This document shows, piece by piece, positions 40,535 to 51,423 of a DNA stretch of 64,000 bases (the stretch's first letter is position 1; every line of letters begins with the position of its first letter). Under the pieces are notes generated by a model. It was not told the origin of the DNA. It did no database searches and saw only the letters and a program-made list of their open reading frames with translations. Source of the DNA: Azolla caroliniana (taxonomy: Eukaryota; Polypodiophyta); assembly GCA_043228905.1 (NCBI GenBank), contig JBHGNT010000011.1, positions 4,030,001 to 4,094,000 of the forward strand, read 5' to 3'. Made by a program: the position numbers and the translations under genes.

Positions 40535-41003
40535 TGTTAGCCGGCCGGCAAGGGAAGTCTAGAATGGGAAAAGGGGGATAATTAATAACCGGGAGCTGAT
40601 TAGTTATAATGTTAGAGTATAGAATTATTATGATTTTGAGAAGTGAACGGACAAACCCGGAGTGGGTATGCTGATCCGGATCTGGACCGGTTCGTAGCCG
40701 GTTGCCGGTTGGCACTGGTTTGTACCTAAAGCCGGAGACCTATAAAAGGGCCCGATTAGATTGTAATGAAGAGCAGATAATTAATAGAGTGATTTTGTTC
40801 TGTATTTTAATCATTGTTAATTACTATTCTGTGCTAAGTGTAATTTATCCTACACGTGTATTGTGACTAATGATCTTGCCGCTTAATAACCAATTAGGGT
40901 GCCATTAATAGTCGGTCTAACTTTATCTCACCGCAACACCCTTTGGTGAAGTGTCTCAAAGGGACACCCTGTGATAGGCCATTGTCCGGCCCTAGTGATA
41001 AAA
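40535..41003 (+). repeat. D 5' LTR
   Basis: The repeat starts TGTTAGCCGGCCGGCAAGG, like the inverted B LTR (TGTTACCGGCCGGCAAGG). It has a TATAAAAGGGCCC box near 40742. The end is degenerate (GATAAAA against GAATAACA in B). No second copy lies in the window. Confidence 0.85.
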
Positions 41004-41010
41004 TAGTTTT

Positions 41011-41028
41011 TGGCGACCAGGATTCCTG
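41011..41028 (+). other. D primer-binding site
   Basis: TGGCGACCAGGATTCCTG differs by one base from the site in B. Confidence 0.75.
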
Positions 41029-41059
41029 CACAAATGCAACGAACAGTAGCGGCCATGGA

Positions 41060-43080
41060 TAACTAGACCAACAAACGAGCCAGTTACGGAACGAGCAAGA
41101 AGACTTACCAAGCGATTTCGAAAGCGAGAGTCTTTCCAATAGGCGGTAGAAGATATCCTTGCGGATCGTTCATTTTCCAAAGTAATCCAGCGAGTGGCCG
41201 CAAAGTCACTCCGTGGGCAGCAAAATTCCCAACCGGACAAAGGAAGCAGCTTGAGCAGTCTCCGGGACGTAGAATCCATTATGCAGGCATTAGCGACAGG
41301 GGGAGGCGATTCGGAACCATTCTCGGACTTCGAATTGGATTTGGATAGCGAATGCAGTGCCCATTCGAATTACCATAGCAACCATGATACCCCAGACGAA
41401 CCGGAGGACGAGCAGTCGGATACCTTGCCGACACCAGAACCAGAGTTAACAGAACTGGAAGCCCTAGACCGGCAAGTGGCAGATCAACTTCCGACACCGC
41501 CACGTGAGACACCAGAAGAAGAGGAGGAAAGACCTCTGACACCAAAAGAAGAGGAGGAAAGACCCCTGACACCGAAGGAAGACGAGGGGACACCTCCGAC
41601 ACCAAATGACGACATGTCGTTCGAATATCCCAAGTATCGGGATGATCCGGACGCAGAAGCTCATGTCTATGCATTTATGTAAACATGGGAATCAAACCAT
41701 GTGTCGCAATGCTTGACCGCCGCCGAAGCAAAACGCTCGAAGATTGCAGAGTTCGGCATGACCTTGGAAGGACCAGTCGTGTGATGGCGCTTGACACACA
41801 CCCCCGGCACCATCACGACGTTTGAGGACTTAAAAACCAGATTTTTACAGTTCTTCAACAAGGAGGTGGATCAACGGGAGATGGTCGGCCTATTCTACAC
41901 CATACGACAGGAACCTACGGAAACCATTCAGCAATTCGTAATCCGGTTCCAGCGAATGCACAGTCAGCTCAATCTGGCACCATCGGAGGCAGAGGCAAAA
42001 GTAATATTCCTAGCCGCACTCAGGGAACCCCTGCATACGGTGTGCGCAATGATCGATTTTAGAACCAACACGATCGACCAAGTCATAGAACGGGTCAGGG
42101 AGATGGAGAAAACAAGCTAGTGGCTAACAATGAGGGCACTCCAACGTACATTACCGGATGACGACGACCTACGTTTTCGGCAAGCTATACAATGTACGAC
42201 TTGTCTCAATGTCGGGCACTCGGCAATAGAATGTACCATGCGAACACAGTGCATGTTATGCCATTCTAGGACGCACACAATGGACCGATGCGAATATAAC
42301 TTGCTGAACTGACAAGCGGCACCGGTAAGGCAAATCGAACCCTGGAGCAACTGGGAGGAGGAAGAAGAAAGCTGGAAGCGAGATGAGCGTTACCGGCCGA
42401 CACAAGATACCCGAAACAGGACGCTCATGACCGAGACGGGTAGGATAGGTACCAGGATTACAATGGTGAACGATATGAGCGATACAACCAGGATCACTCC
42501 CTGGGTTACAACCAACAGAGGGAGGATCAAGGGAACTATGAAAACCGGCCCCGACAAGGTTACTAGAACAAAAAACGCTTCAACAAAAAATGGAACGCTA
42601 GAAAGGAGGACCGCCAATGGTAGCCGGACAAGGGAACACCTAGTACCCAACCGGACCAAGGCCAAGCACCCAACCAACCACCAATAGGACCTCAACCGGG
42701 TACCGGAGCGAACGCCGAATCCAGTAATACCCAGAAAGCGTACTGTTACTATTGCCGACAAGAAGGACATTACAATAATCAATGTCTAGTTAAAAGCTAC
42801 GAGAAAACACCAGCCGTAAATATGGTGGTAGCAGAAGTCGCCGACATACAACAAGTCACCACCAGGGCAAAAGGCAAAACAACAGAGTGGGAAACACAAG
42901 AGGCAATCCGAAAGCAAGCCACCGAGTGGGTGAAAAAGGAAAATGAGCAAAATGTGGCTGAGCTTGAACAACAAAAGGAGAAACCGGAAGGGGCCACCGA
43001 CACGATTCAGCCGGAAAACCCAACATGGCAACTGCTACAAGAATGTCAGACTACATTCCCATTGGGTCAGTTATTATAGC
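41060..43080 (+). pseudogene. D gag remnant
   Basis: The reading frame matches B gag but begins ATA instead of ATG. It contains TRPTNEPVTERARRL, a TAG, then an open stretch 41194-41682. That stretch has an in-frame tandem acidic repeat (ERPLTPKEEEERPLTPKEDE) and DDPDAEAHVYAFM, then TAA. Capsid follows at 41791-42120 (DLKTRFLQFFNKEVDQ; IDQVIERVREMEK). Zinc knuckles are CTTCLNVGHSAIEC plus CMLCHSRTHTMDRC near 42200-42290, with a third YCYYCRQEGHYNNQC-like knuckle near 42745. Stops and frameshifts interrupt it. Confidence 0.85.
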
Positions 43081-43082
43081 TA

Positions 43083-45389
43083 GTGCCCCGGTTTACGGAA
43101 GGGCTGAAATCAGGAATGACCATATCAATTCCGTTGTCGGCTCCTACGTTCTTCTCAAATCCAGAAGAAGGGCCGGCAGTGGTAGACACGAACAGTCCGT
43201 CCATCACCGCCATCGTCAAAGGACAAGAACTACTAGGGACGATTGTGGACGGAGGATTGGGCATGAACGTGATCAGTCTACGAACTTGTAATACCCTGGG
43301 AATCCAGGAATAGGAACCTTGCCCGTTTTGGCTCGGATGGCGGATACAAGTTCGGTAAGGCCTACCGGTTTGATACGGGATCTAGACGTAACTATCGGAG
43401 GTCACGCATTTCGCATTTCGGCGGTGGTTCTCCAGCTCAATACACAAGGGGCTTACCCGTTGTTGTTGGGCCCGCCATGGCTAAAAACGGCTCATATCAA
43501 ACAAAACTGGCGGACAAAACATGATTACCTTCCGACAAGGAAATACTAAAGGGTACGTACCCAAGTATAGGCAAGGAGCTAACACCGCTATATGTTGAGG
43601 GTGTAAACATGCTCAAGGGGCTTGCGGACAAAAAGGTCGACCAATACTTAGAAGAAAACCCAAAAATTGTACCCCTATTTGAGATCGATGTGGCGGAAGC
43701 AGTATCACCATATAGAATGCAATCGGACGACGTCGTCGAGGAACCGGATCGGGAAGCTATCAGAGAATTATGGCAAGCACAGGAAGCTTTGGAGAAGGAG
43801 ATGGCGGTATCCCAACGCGTGAAAGCATCCCAGTTAAAGGAAATGAACTTAGGGACCGGGGACGACGCCAAACTGGTTCATATCGCTAAGGAAATGTCAC
43901 CGGACAACAGGACGGCGATGATCACTTTATTAAAGGAATTCCGGGACATATTTGCATGGTTCTATCAAGACATGCGGGGGCTAGATCCTATGTTGTACCA
44001 ACACCAAATACACCTTAGTAAGGATGCCAAACTGGTAGCATAACGGTGTTACCGGATGAACCCGAACTATGCGGCAAAGGTGAAAGAGGAAATTGACAAG
44101 TTGCTACGGGTCGGTTTTATCCGACCAATGAAAAAACCTACATGGTTAAGTCCCATAGTCGTCGTGCTGAAAAAGAACGGTAAGATCCGGGTGTGCGTTG
44201 ATTACCGGAAACTCAATGCAGTGACAATGACCGACGCCTTCCCACTGCCGTTTACGGATGGACTGTTGGACGCGGTAGCCGGTCATGAAGTGTATAGCTT
44301 CCTAGACGGTTTCAACGGCTACAATCAAATAAGGATGCACCCCGACGACCAAGACAAGACGACATTCTTCACCGAATGGGGAGTCTTTGTCGCAATGGTA
44401 ATGATGTTTGGGCTCAAGACCACGCCGGCGACCTTCGAACAAATAATCATGGAAATATTTGGCGAGTTGATTCCGGCATTCATGCAAGTATTCCTGGATG
44501 ACTTCTCCGTGTATAGCCGAGAAGGAGAACATCTCCAACACCTCCGGCTATGTCTTGAGAAATGCAGGAGTTATCGGCTAAGCCGGAATCCAGCAAAGTG
44601 TGTGTTCGGAGTAACAAGCGGTGCATTGCTAGGCCATCTTGTCAGCAAGGACGCATCGCGGTAAAACCCGATAAGGTGAAAGCCATCTTAGAAGCACCAG
44701 CACCAGCCACGGCCAAAGCTTTGAGTCGGTTTCTAGGGCAAATCCGGTGTCATAGCCGGATGCTCCGGTATTTGGCCGATCTTGCTACACCATTGCATGC
44801 CGCAGTTCACCGGACACCGTTCCAATGGACAAATATGGAGGATGAGGCTTACCGAGCATTGAAAGTACTGCTATCACAAGCACCGGTAGTGCAACCACCA
44901 GACTGGTCAAAAGAATTCCACGTGTTCATTGATGCGTCCGACATAGCAATCGGCAGCGCACTATTGCAACTGATGGAACCGAAATGGTACCGACCGGTCT
45001 ATTATGCTAGCTGGAAACTATCCCAGGCAGAACAAAATTATTCAACAACAGAACGAGAAGCCATAGGAATGATTTACAATGTTACCAAGTTCAGGCACTA
45101 TTTATTGGGAAAGAAGTTCTCATTTCATGTCGACCACTCAGTGCTATTATATTTGGTCTCAAAGGCATTGCTCACCAGCAAGTTGGCTTGATGGACATTG
45201 TTGCTACAAGAGTTTGAGTTTGAAATATATCACCGTCCGGGAATACAGCATGCGGTTGCCGATTACCTAAGCCGGTTAGATTCCGGCGAGATTGGTGATG
45301 GAGTCCCAGATGAGTTTCCGGATGCCGAGTTGTTTAAAGTAACAGCAGAAATGGCAACCGATAGCACGGTAGTCGACGAAGACAAATAA
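43083..45389 (+). pseudogene. D pol remnant: protease, RT, RNase H
   Basis: The protease active site reads IVDGGLGMNVIS (G-L-G where B has G-S-G). It is followed by ADTSSVRPTGLI and PLLLGPPWL. RT spans 44056-44664 (FIRPMKKPTWLSPIV; catalytic FLDDFSVYS). RNase H spans about 44680-45191 (IDASDIAIGSALLQL). The spacer continues to 45389. Breaks are a stop at 43311-43313, a frameshift near 43560, a stop at 44041-44043, a frameshift near 44640 and a TGA after KLA at 45189-45191. The DGGL change adjoins the catalytic aspartate and may disable the protease on its own. Confidence 0.87.
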
Positions 45390-46219
45390 CTAACCAACAT
45401 GCATCAATTCCTAAGCATGGGACTTCCACCAGAGGAGATGAACCGGGATGAGCGGAAGAGGTTAGCGGTGCAAAGACGACATTTTTGTCTACTACAGGAC
45501 ACCCTGTACCACAAAGGCGTGGATGGCATATGGCGGCGAGCAGTGCGAAGCGACGAAAAGGACACAATATTATGAGAAGTGCATTGTGGTGTTGCCGGAG
45601 GGCACTATGCCGGGGACGTATGGCAAGAAAGATATGGCACAGCGGGCTATGGTGGCCGACGACACTAACGGACTCGGTTCGGTATGCGAAAGTCTGTGAT
45701 TTATGTCAACGGATGGGCCAACCAACAGAACAGGTCAGGATGCCTCATCAGTCGGTGTTGCCCTTAGAACCCTTTTAGAAATGGGGGTTGGATTTCGTTG
45801 GGCCGTTTAAACCTCCCGCAATGAGAACCGACAACATATATGTTATAGTCGGCACCAATTATTGCACCAAGTGGGTAGAAGCCAAGGATTTGCGGGACAA
45901 CACTGCGACATCAACGGCAAAGTTCTTATATGAGTACATATGGTGCCGGTATGGATGCCCGATCCAGTTAATTAGCGACCAAGGCAAACATTTTCTCGGT
46001 CAAGTAGTGGAGAGCTTAACAATATTCTATGCCATGGTACACAAGCGTAGTACCCCTTATTATCCACAGGCCAATGGACTAGCCAAATACACGAACAAAA
46101 TGCTCCAAAACATCTTGCGAAAGATCGTCAATGAAAACTGAACTGATTGGGACACCAAGCTGCATAGTGCACTATGGGCATACCGGACGGCATACAAAAC
46201 AAGTATCTGGTCAACACCA
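45390..46219 (+). pseudogene. D integrase, first part
   Basis: The zinc-finger region is frameshifted (GHYAGDVW-like near 45600; CDLCQRMGQPTEQ near 45700). The core carries MDFVGPFKPP, NYCTKWVEAKDL, LISDQGKHFLGQ and QANGLAKYTNK, in which the usual catalytic E (LAEST in B) reads K. A TGA at about 46139 interrupts the frame. The integrase is split by a copia-type LTR at 46220 and by a repeated 138-bp block. Confidence 0.85.
46082..46219 (+). repeat. 138-bp direct repeat flanking the LTR insertion (copy 1)
   Basis: This block of D integrase recurs at 46710-46847, same length, with six differences. The second copy lacks the TGA seen here. Target duplications of LTR elements are 4-6 bp, so another process made this. 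Confidence 0.9.
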
Positions 46220-46709
46220 TGTTAGGAAACAAGTCCCTCCAGATGGGAAGTGAGAAGAACCGTGTTGATGAGCAACTCGCCTCGGCCGAAACCGGAAATC
46301 GTGGAGATAGCCAACACGGAAGGCTAAGTTTGTAAATAGTCAAAAGGTTACATTAGTATATAAGTACTTAGGGCAATCATGTTAAAAAGTGCGCTATTGT
46401 AAAGTTACTGTCGACGAGGTTGTTGCCTCTGTAACTGTGAGAGTGAACAAGTGTGAGTGGAAGCGTGTGAGCTCCATAGATGCCTGTTGGCGAAGCAAGA
46501 TCTCGAGGTCGTTGCCTCTGAGATCTCTGATTGTATGCCTTTCTCTCATAGTGTTCTGTTTCGGAGTTTGCGGACTCCACGCGGTTTTTTCCCAGTTCGG
46601 GTTTCCATGTTAAAATTTGTGTCATTCTCAGTTTCTGTATTCTGTTTTTTTCCTTTCCATTAGATTGACTATTATTCTGCACATGCAAAACTGGTTGTGG
46701 CCGGTTGTG
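46220..46709 (+). mobile_element. Copia-type LTR fragment inside D integrase
   Basis: This 490-bp insert begins TGTTAGGAAACAAGTCCCTCC, similar in layout to the copia LTR at 51424 (TGTTGGGAATATGTCCCTCC). It has no coding capacity. The LTR-like part probably ends near 46683 (CTGCACA), followed by CTGGTTGTGGCC, which may be a primer-site remnant. Confidence 0.6.
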
Positions 46710-46847
46710 GCCAAATCCACGAACGAAACGCTCCAAAACATCTTGCGAAAGATCGTCAATGAAAACCGAACTGATTGGGACACCAAGCTGCATAGTGCAC
46801 TATGGGCATACCGGACGGCATACAAAACAAGTATCTAATCAACACCA
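46710..46847 (+). repeat. 138-bp direct repeat flanking the LTR insertion (copy 2)
   Basis: This is the second copy of 46082-46219 and is continuous with the rest of the integrase downstream. Confidence 0.9.
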
Positions 46848-47335
46848 TTCCGGTTAGCATTTGGGCTTGAAGCAGTAATGCCGATCGAATTTCAGGTTCC
46901 GAGTTTGTGGATACAGGTTAGAGAACGACTAGGTGAAAAGGAATCGGAAAAAATCTAGTTAGCCGGATTATGCGAACTCGAGGAGCATCGGATAGCAAGT
47001 CTCATGCAGTTGGAACTGGAGCAGTGACGAAGGAAGGCGTTTGTCGATCGGCACCGGAAGGGCAATGAGAAAATGTTCTGGATCGGCAAGCCGGTATTGG
47101 TGTTCCAGACCCGGATGGGTTAGATGCCAGCAAAGCTATGGTTCCGGTGGACCGGACCGCATTGGATAACACGGGAATTCAACGGTTCATACCAACTCGG
47201 AACACTCGTCGGAGAGATATTGGGCAAATGGGTCAATGGGTTTCGACTCAAACCATATTGTGGACCTATGCCATAGAATCCGTTCGAGCAGGTGGAGGCA
47301 GATACAACAGTAGGAAGCAGAAAAAATGTACCTAG
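46848..47335 (+). pseudogene. D integrase, C-terminal part
   Basis: After AYKTSI the sequence encodes FRLAFGLEAVMPIEFQVPSL, RRKAFVDRHRKGNEKMF, and a counterpart of RFRWTGPYWL (WFRWTGPHWI). The pol end follows near 47330. Stops and one frameshift are present. It aligns with the C terminus of B Gag-Pol. Confidence 0.82.
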
Positions 47336-47400
47336 CAGTTAGACAGAGCCGGCGTTACCCGATAACGACAAACAAGTGGCCGGCAAACGTACATATTGGG

Positions 47401-47440
47401 AAAAAACCCCGGGATTCGGACCCGGTGCTTCCGGTTAACT
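47401..47440 (-). other. tRNA T-arm-like remnant
   Basis: The minus strand has CCGGG-TCCGAAT-CCCGG (47425-47409), a perfect T-arm with a box-B-like loop, followed by a run of six T. Upstream TAGTTAACCGG is weakly box-A-like but too close. It is probably a SINE or tRNA-derived scrap in the D spacer. B has no counterpart. Confidence 0.4.
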
Positions 47441-47452
47441 AAAACTCAATCT

Positions 47453-47500
47453 AAATAAAATAAATAAATATAAAATAAAATAAAAGAAAGAAAAGTCATC
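47453..47500 (+). promoter_or_regulatory. A-rich tract between pol and additional ORF (D)
   Basis: Repeated TAAA and TAAAA blocks run into AAAGAAAGAAAAG. The place matches the tracts in B (15541-15590) and A (22978-23011). Confidence 0.5.
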
Positions 47501-47528
47501 ATGCAGAGGCGAGGAGCGAACATGCACT

Positions 47529-48243
47529 TTGAAAAGGTGTGGTGGGTGGCTAATTAAAGCCTTTAAAAAAGGCGCATCACGTATCAACCGACTGCTATAT
47601 CAGTACAAGGCGTGCATGCGCGGGAATCAAGAAAAGGCGCCACGCATGGAGAAAGAAAACCTTCGCTACGTAGAGTCCCTTTCATTTCACGAACACAGAG
47701 ATCTCAACGTACACAAGCAATTACGAGTGATCAGGTGAGAGCACGCAGAACACACAGGCACACCCATCTTACCACAACCTACCGACTTCGATGACGACAT
47801 GGACTGCATGGTACTCTTAGAAGCAGCTAAGAAATGGCTGAATCAACACGGTGTAGAGGGATTCTTGCGAATAGTCGAAGCACCGCTGCACGGAGATGCG
47901 GAAAATGTTGTTAAAAACATCGACACGGAGGTCATCACCGAGGAAGCCATCCGAGCCATGACTGACCTACCGGAAGGGGGAATCTACTCGATGGACAACC
48001 CTTCGCAAGAGCTGCTGACAAGATATTTTGGGGAATACTCCCTGAGCAGCGAGGCATACCACACGTAAGGCGGTGAAGACCTTTTGTTTCGGGAAATTGC
48101 TCGGGTACTCCACAAGTATGGCCATGTATACCCCCGATCACCGGCGATGCCTAGGAATAGAGCCGGTTTGATCATAGCCACCTACGAGGGAGTACAGGTG
48201 GATTGGCCGGTAATAATTGCCGACGGCCTGAGCGCTACCATCA
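47529..48243 (+). pseudogene. D additional ORF, truncated
   Basis: One frame covers 47529-48240 with a TGA at about 47736-47738. After it, MDCMVLLEAAKKWLNQHGVEG starts the conserved block. It continues with EVITEEAIRAMTDLPEGGIY, RYFGEYSLSSEAYHT, a TAA at about 48066-48068, FREIARVLHKYGHVYPRSP and ATYEGVQVDWPVIIADGLSA, and is then cut. It matches residues 100-260 of the B protein closely. That conservation shows the ORF was kept across the lineage. Confidence 0.83.
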
Positions 48244-49200
48244 TCTCAAGCAGATCATGTTGTCATCCATGTATACGATATTTTGTTGGATGGCCTCTCG
48301 AAGGCTCGCGCAATCCCTTCTCATGTGGTCCATGCTATCGCACCACACGCACCACACGCATCTAAAGGGTTCTTTTCCTTTGGGGCCTCGACGATTCATG
48401 TTGGCTAGCATGACCATCTCGAACTTCTTCCCTAGCTCTTCGATGATGTCGTGATCAATCTTCTTTTCTTCCAGGCTGCTTTGTTTGGGCAGCTTAGCTA
48501 CTTTTGGTTGTCTGGTTTTCTCCGTGACAGTCGATCCCGCCAAGTCGGTGCATGCTCACTTCACCGCAACCCAGTCCGCCACAAGCCCGTTCGCTTGGGT
48601 ATCATCTTCAAGGAGACTACCCAGTTCTCGTCTATCCTTCATATCCACAGGCTTTAGGAAGTACAAAGTTTTGTCCTCCTCAAGTAGCACTTGGTCTGTG
48701 GCGGGGAGACGACGAAACATTTGGTCAAACTCGTTGTACATCCTCAAAGCGCTCATCCTCTTATTCTTCTTTTCTATCCACTTCATCAAGGCATGTCGAG
48801 TCATCCTCAACAAATCTTCCATCATGAACTCCGCTAATATCGCTTTCTCGATCTCTGACCACGTTGTCTTCCCTTCTTGAAGCTCAATGACGTGCCTTTG
48901 GATGTTGTTGGCGACCACTCTCTTGAAACTTGCGATTTGATGTGCTTCAGACACGTCCCTTTGATTCATCTCTATTTTGTATGCATCAAGGAACTTCGGA
49001 ATGTTCCTTCCATCAAATTGACCCTCGAGCTCAACGACACGGTCGACAACCTTCTCCACGCTCACATCGTTGTCCCGAGATCTCATCATTTGTTCGACAA
49101 GTACCATCATCCTTTCAAACTCTCCCGCTTGATTGCTTGAGGATGCCATCTCCAAGTATCGGTCGATCCTCAACTTGATCCTTCCTACCGCCTCTTTCAC
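48244..49200 (-). pseudogene. G gag
   Basis: From an ATG at 49200 the frame encodes an N-terminal helical region (RIKLRIDRYLEMASS). A capsid-like domain follows (QFDGRNIPKFLDAYKIEMNQR; TWSEIEKAILAEFMMEDLL; MTRHALMKWIEKKNKR; TLYFLKPVDMKDRRELGSL; VADWVAVK). After a stop or shift near 48556, a CCHC knuckle CVWCDSMDHMRRDC lies at about 48340 and REAIQQNIVYMDDNMICL closes the piece. It aligns with K gag (GGKDTRSYLEAYRAEM; CMWCDMIGHIRKDC). The piece ends at the deletion junction with D; protease and most of RT are missing. Confidence 0.85.
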
Positions 49201-49213
49201 GTTGGGTTCACCA
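49196..49213 (-). other. G primer-binding site
   Basis: The minus strand reads TGGTGAACCCAACGTGAA, 8 nt inside the 5' LTR. It matches the sites of E, F and K. Confidence 0.78.
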
Positions 49214-49221
49214 CTTACATA

Positions 49222-50187
49222 TGTCGTGAAGATCCGTCACTACGTGTGGATCGTGAGGCGGAACCATCGGGGTTCTAGACCGAAAGGACTCGAAGTTTGC
49301 ACTAGCTTTAGCAAGAAAGGAATTAAGATAGATTGAAAGAGAGTGAGATTGATATAAGATAGAATTCTTGACTTTAGATTGAGAGAGATTAAGATTGAAC
49401 TCTTGACTTTAGATTTGAAGAACAAGCTTGATACATCAATTGGATAACGAATTTCTTACTTTTAATTTCTTGATTAATACATCACTCTCCGTTTTTCTTC
49501 TTCATCCACTCTTTTATAGACGCCCCCATGCATATGATGCATGTGAGGGTACAAGACATGCATACAATGCATAGAAAGCATAGAATGCATGTGATGCATG
49601 TTTGCCATTTGGCGCTCATGCATTACATGTGATGCATGATAACCATGTCACTCACTCAAGCTCTAATATAAGAATTTACATGTAAAAGTATAATGATAGA
49701 AAAAACATTTCTAAGGAAATGACTAAGCCTAGTGGTAAGTCTATTGCCTCCTATCTTGGAGGTGCAAGGTTCAAGCCTTGCTTGCATCCCTTTGATTACA
49801 AATTTCTAATATGTTTTTAGTCTAGATGATTTTGTTCGTTTCACACCAAAATCGTCACGATCAACCTATTTGATCGATCCGTCTATCCGGTCCCCTTCCG
49901 ACCCGGTCATCCGGTCTATCCCTTCCGGTTCCGGTTCCGTCGTCGTCCGTCCGTTCCGATTCTGATTCCGGTTCCGGTTTCGGTTCCGCCAAAACCATTA
50001 CGAGTAGTTAAGCCACATTCACATAAATTGACATTTATTTGTCCGTTTCAAATGTAGTAAAGTACATTCAGAAGCACTTGAAGACCTCCATCTTCACTAT
50101 CATTGTTTCATGTCTTGTGTGAAGAACCACACTTGATTTTGGACATTCCTCGCAATTTTCACACCATTGCCGAAAATCTTCACAACA
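49222..50187 (-). repeat. G 5' LTR
   Basis: This 966-bp repeat pairs with 7495-8685. It keeps the RY cluster (49528-49637), the minus-strand TATAAA (49518-49513) and the tRNA-like segment (49721-49790). About 150 bp are missing near 50015. CCGT follows at 50188-50191. Confidence 0.93.
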
Positions 50188-50543
50188 CCGTGAAGTGGGT
50201 TATTGTGGCCAACAACTCTCAAGGACGCAGTTCAATACTTCAAAGAGTGTGACCTATGCCAACGATTGGGCCAACCAACGGAGTAGGGTCGAATGCCACA
50301 TCAACTGGTGTTGTCGTTGGAACCTTTCTAGAAGTGGGGGTTAGACTTTGTGGACCATTCAAGCTTCCGGTAGTGCGTAGCAGGAACCAGTATATTATAG
50401 TAGCCATGGACTATTGCACTAAATGGGTGGAGGAAAAGGCACTCTGGGACAACCCTGCAGCATCGGCGACCAAGTTTCTATACGAGTATATATGGTGCTA
50501 GTGTAGGTGCCCGATCGAGCTAATTAGCGACCATGGGGGACAT
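50188..50543 (+). pseudogene. Element H, segment 3: integrase core
   Basis: This continues the H integrase after G: a frameshifted counterpart of WWPTTLKDAVQYFKECDLCQ, then LCGPFKLPVVRSRNQYIIVA, DYCTKWVEEKALWDNPAAS and ELISDHGGHL. Here the frame stops matching and copia RT begins (DLGPTKQILGMHI). The junction near 50540 is abrupt and has no target duplication, so H ends in a deletion or recombination. Confidence 0.85.
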
Positions 50544-51420
50544 TTGGACCTTGGACCGACTAAACAGATCTTGGGAATGCACATAGTTCGAGACAGAACT
50601 CAAAAGGTGCTATGGTTGTGACAACAAAAGTATGTGACAAAGATCCTAGATAGATTTAACATATCAGGTGCAAAGCCGGTCGGCTCAATATTGCCGACAA
50701 ACTACAGGTTAAATGCGAAGTAGTGCCCAACAGAGAAGAAAGAGAAGGCCAAGATGAGAAATGTACCATATGCCTTGGCCGTTGGCAGTCTAATGTCTGC
50801 TATGGTCTGTACGAGACCAAACATAGCATTTGTTGTAGGAGCAGTAAGCCGATACATGAATAATCCAAGGAGAGAACACTGGGCAGTAGTGAAGTGGATA
50901 CTCAGGTACTTAAAGGGCACCTCGGGGGTATGCCTAAAGTATGATGTCGGAAAACTTGGGCAGTCAAGAGATGTCGACTCGAGCCGATCCACGTCAGGGT
51001 ACGTGATGACCTATGCAAGGGGAGTAGTGTCATGGCAGTCACGACTGTAGAAGTCTACAACCTTGCCGACTACAAAGGCAGAGTATATGGCAGCGGTAAA
51101 TGCCAGCAAAGAGTTGATCTAGATGAGAAATTTTCTTAATGAGCTAAGGATGAAGCAAAGGGAATTCTTGCTTCACTGTGATAGCCAGAGTGCCATAGAT
51201 CTTGCCAAGAATGCTGCATACCACTCCCGGACCAAGCACATACAGAGAAGGTATCATTGGTTGCGGGAGAGAGTTGAAGAAGGAGAGTTTTCTCTTGTGA
51301 AAATACATACTTACGATAATGGATCTGGCATGCTCACGAAGAACCTACCTATGGACAGACTTAGAGTCTATGGACAGAAGACAGGATTGACTAACTCCTT
51401 CCCACATGAGTGAAGGGGGA
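50544..51420 (+). pseudogene. Copia pol fragment: RT end and RNase H
   Basis: The frame encodes the last RT part (KQILGMHIVRDRTQ; YVTKILDRFNISGAKPV; PYALAVGSLMSAMVCTRPN). The RNase H of a Ty1/copia element follows (RSTSGYVMTYARGVVSWQS; TTKAEYMAAVNASKELI; CDSQSAIDLAKNAAYHSRTK; GMLTKNLPMDRLRVY). Stops interrupt it, for example after VLWL, LNAK and ELI. It ends just before a polypurine tract and LTR. Confidence 0.88.
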
Positions 51421-51423
51421 GTT

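Larger units (their letters stand above)
40535..48243 (+). mobile_element. Element D: Tat-like Ty3/gypsy, 3' end deleted
   Basis: The order is 5' LTR, primer site, gag, protease, RT, RNase H, integrase, an A-rich tract and the first part of the additional ORF. The order and sequence match B. At about 48240 it stops inside the additional ORF and joins G gag in the opposite orientation, so the rest of the ORF and the 3' LTR are gone. D entered G from within its RT region (40534). Stops and indels occur throughout. Confidence 0.9.
7495..50187 (-). mobile_element. Element G: E/F/G/K-lineage Ty3/gypsy with nested insertions
   Basis: The LTRs at 7495-8685 and 49222-50187 begin TGTCGTGAAGAT and end CTTCACGACA or CTTCACAACA. 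They are flanked by a perfect 4-bp duplication CCGT (7491-7494 and 50188-50191), and the H integrase frame resumes on the other side. On the minus strand the order is 5' LTR, primer site, gag (49200-48244), a deletion junction with D, RT-RNase H-integrase (40534-39193), the F insertion, then the integrase end (9514-8779), polypurine tract and 3' LTR. All coding parts are broken. G is old. Confidence 0.93.

Noticed and set aside
43083-43313. Programmed frameshifts or recoding in D pol
   Set aside because: D has scattered stops, a lost gag start and a changed protease site, so random decay explains the breaks.
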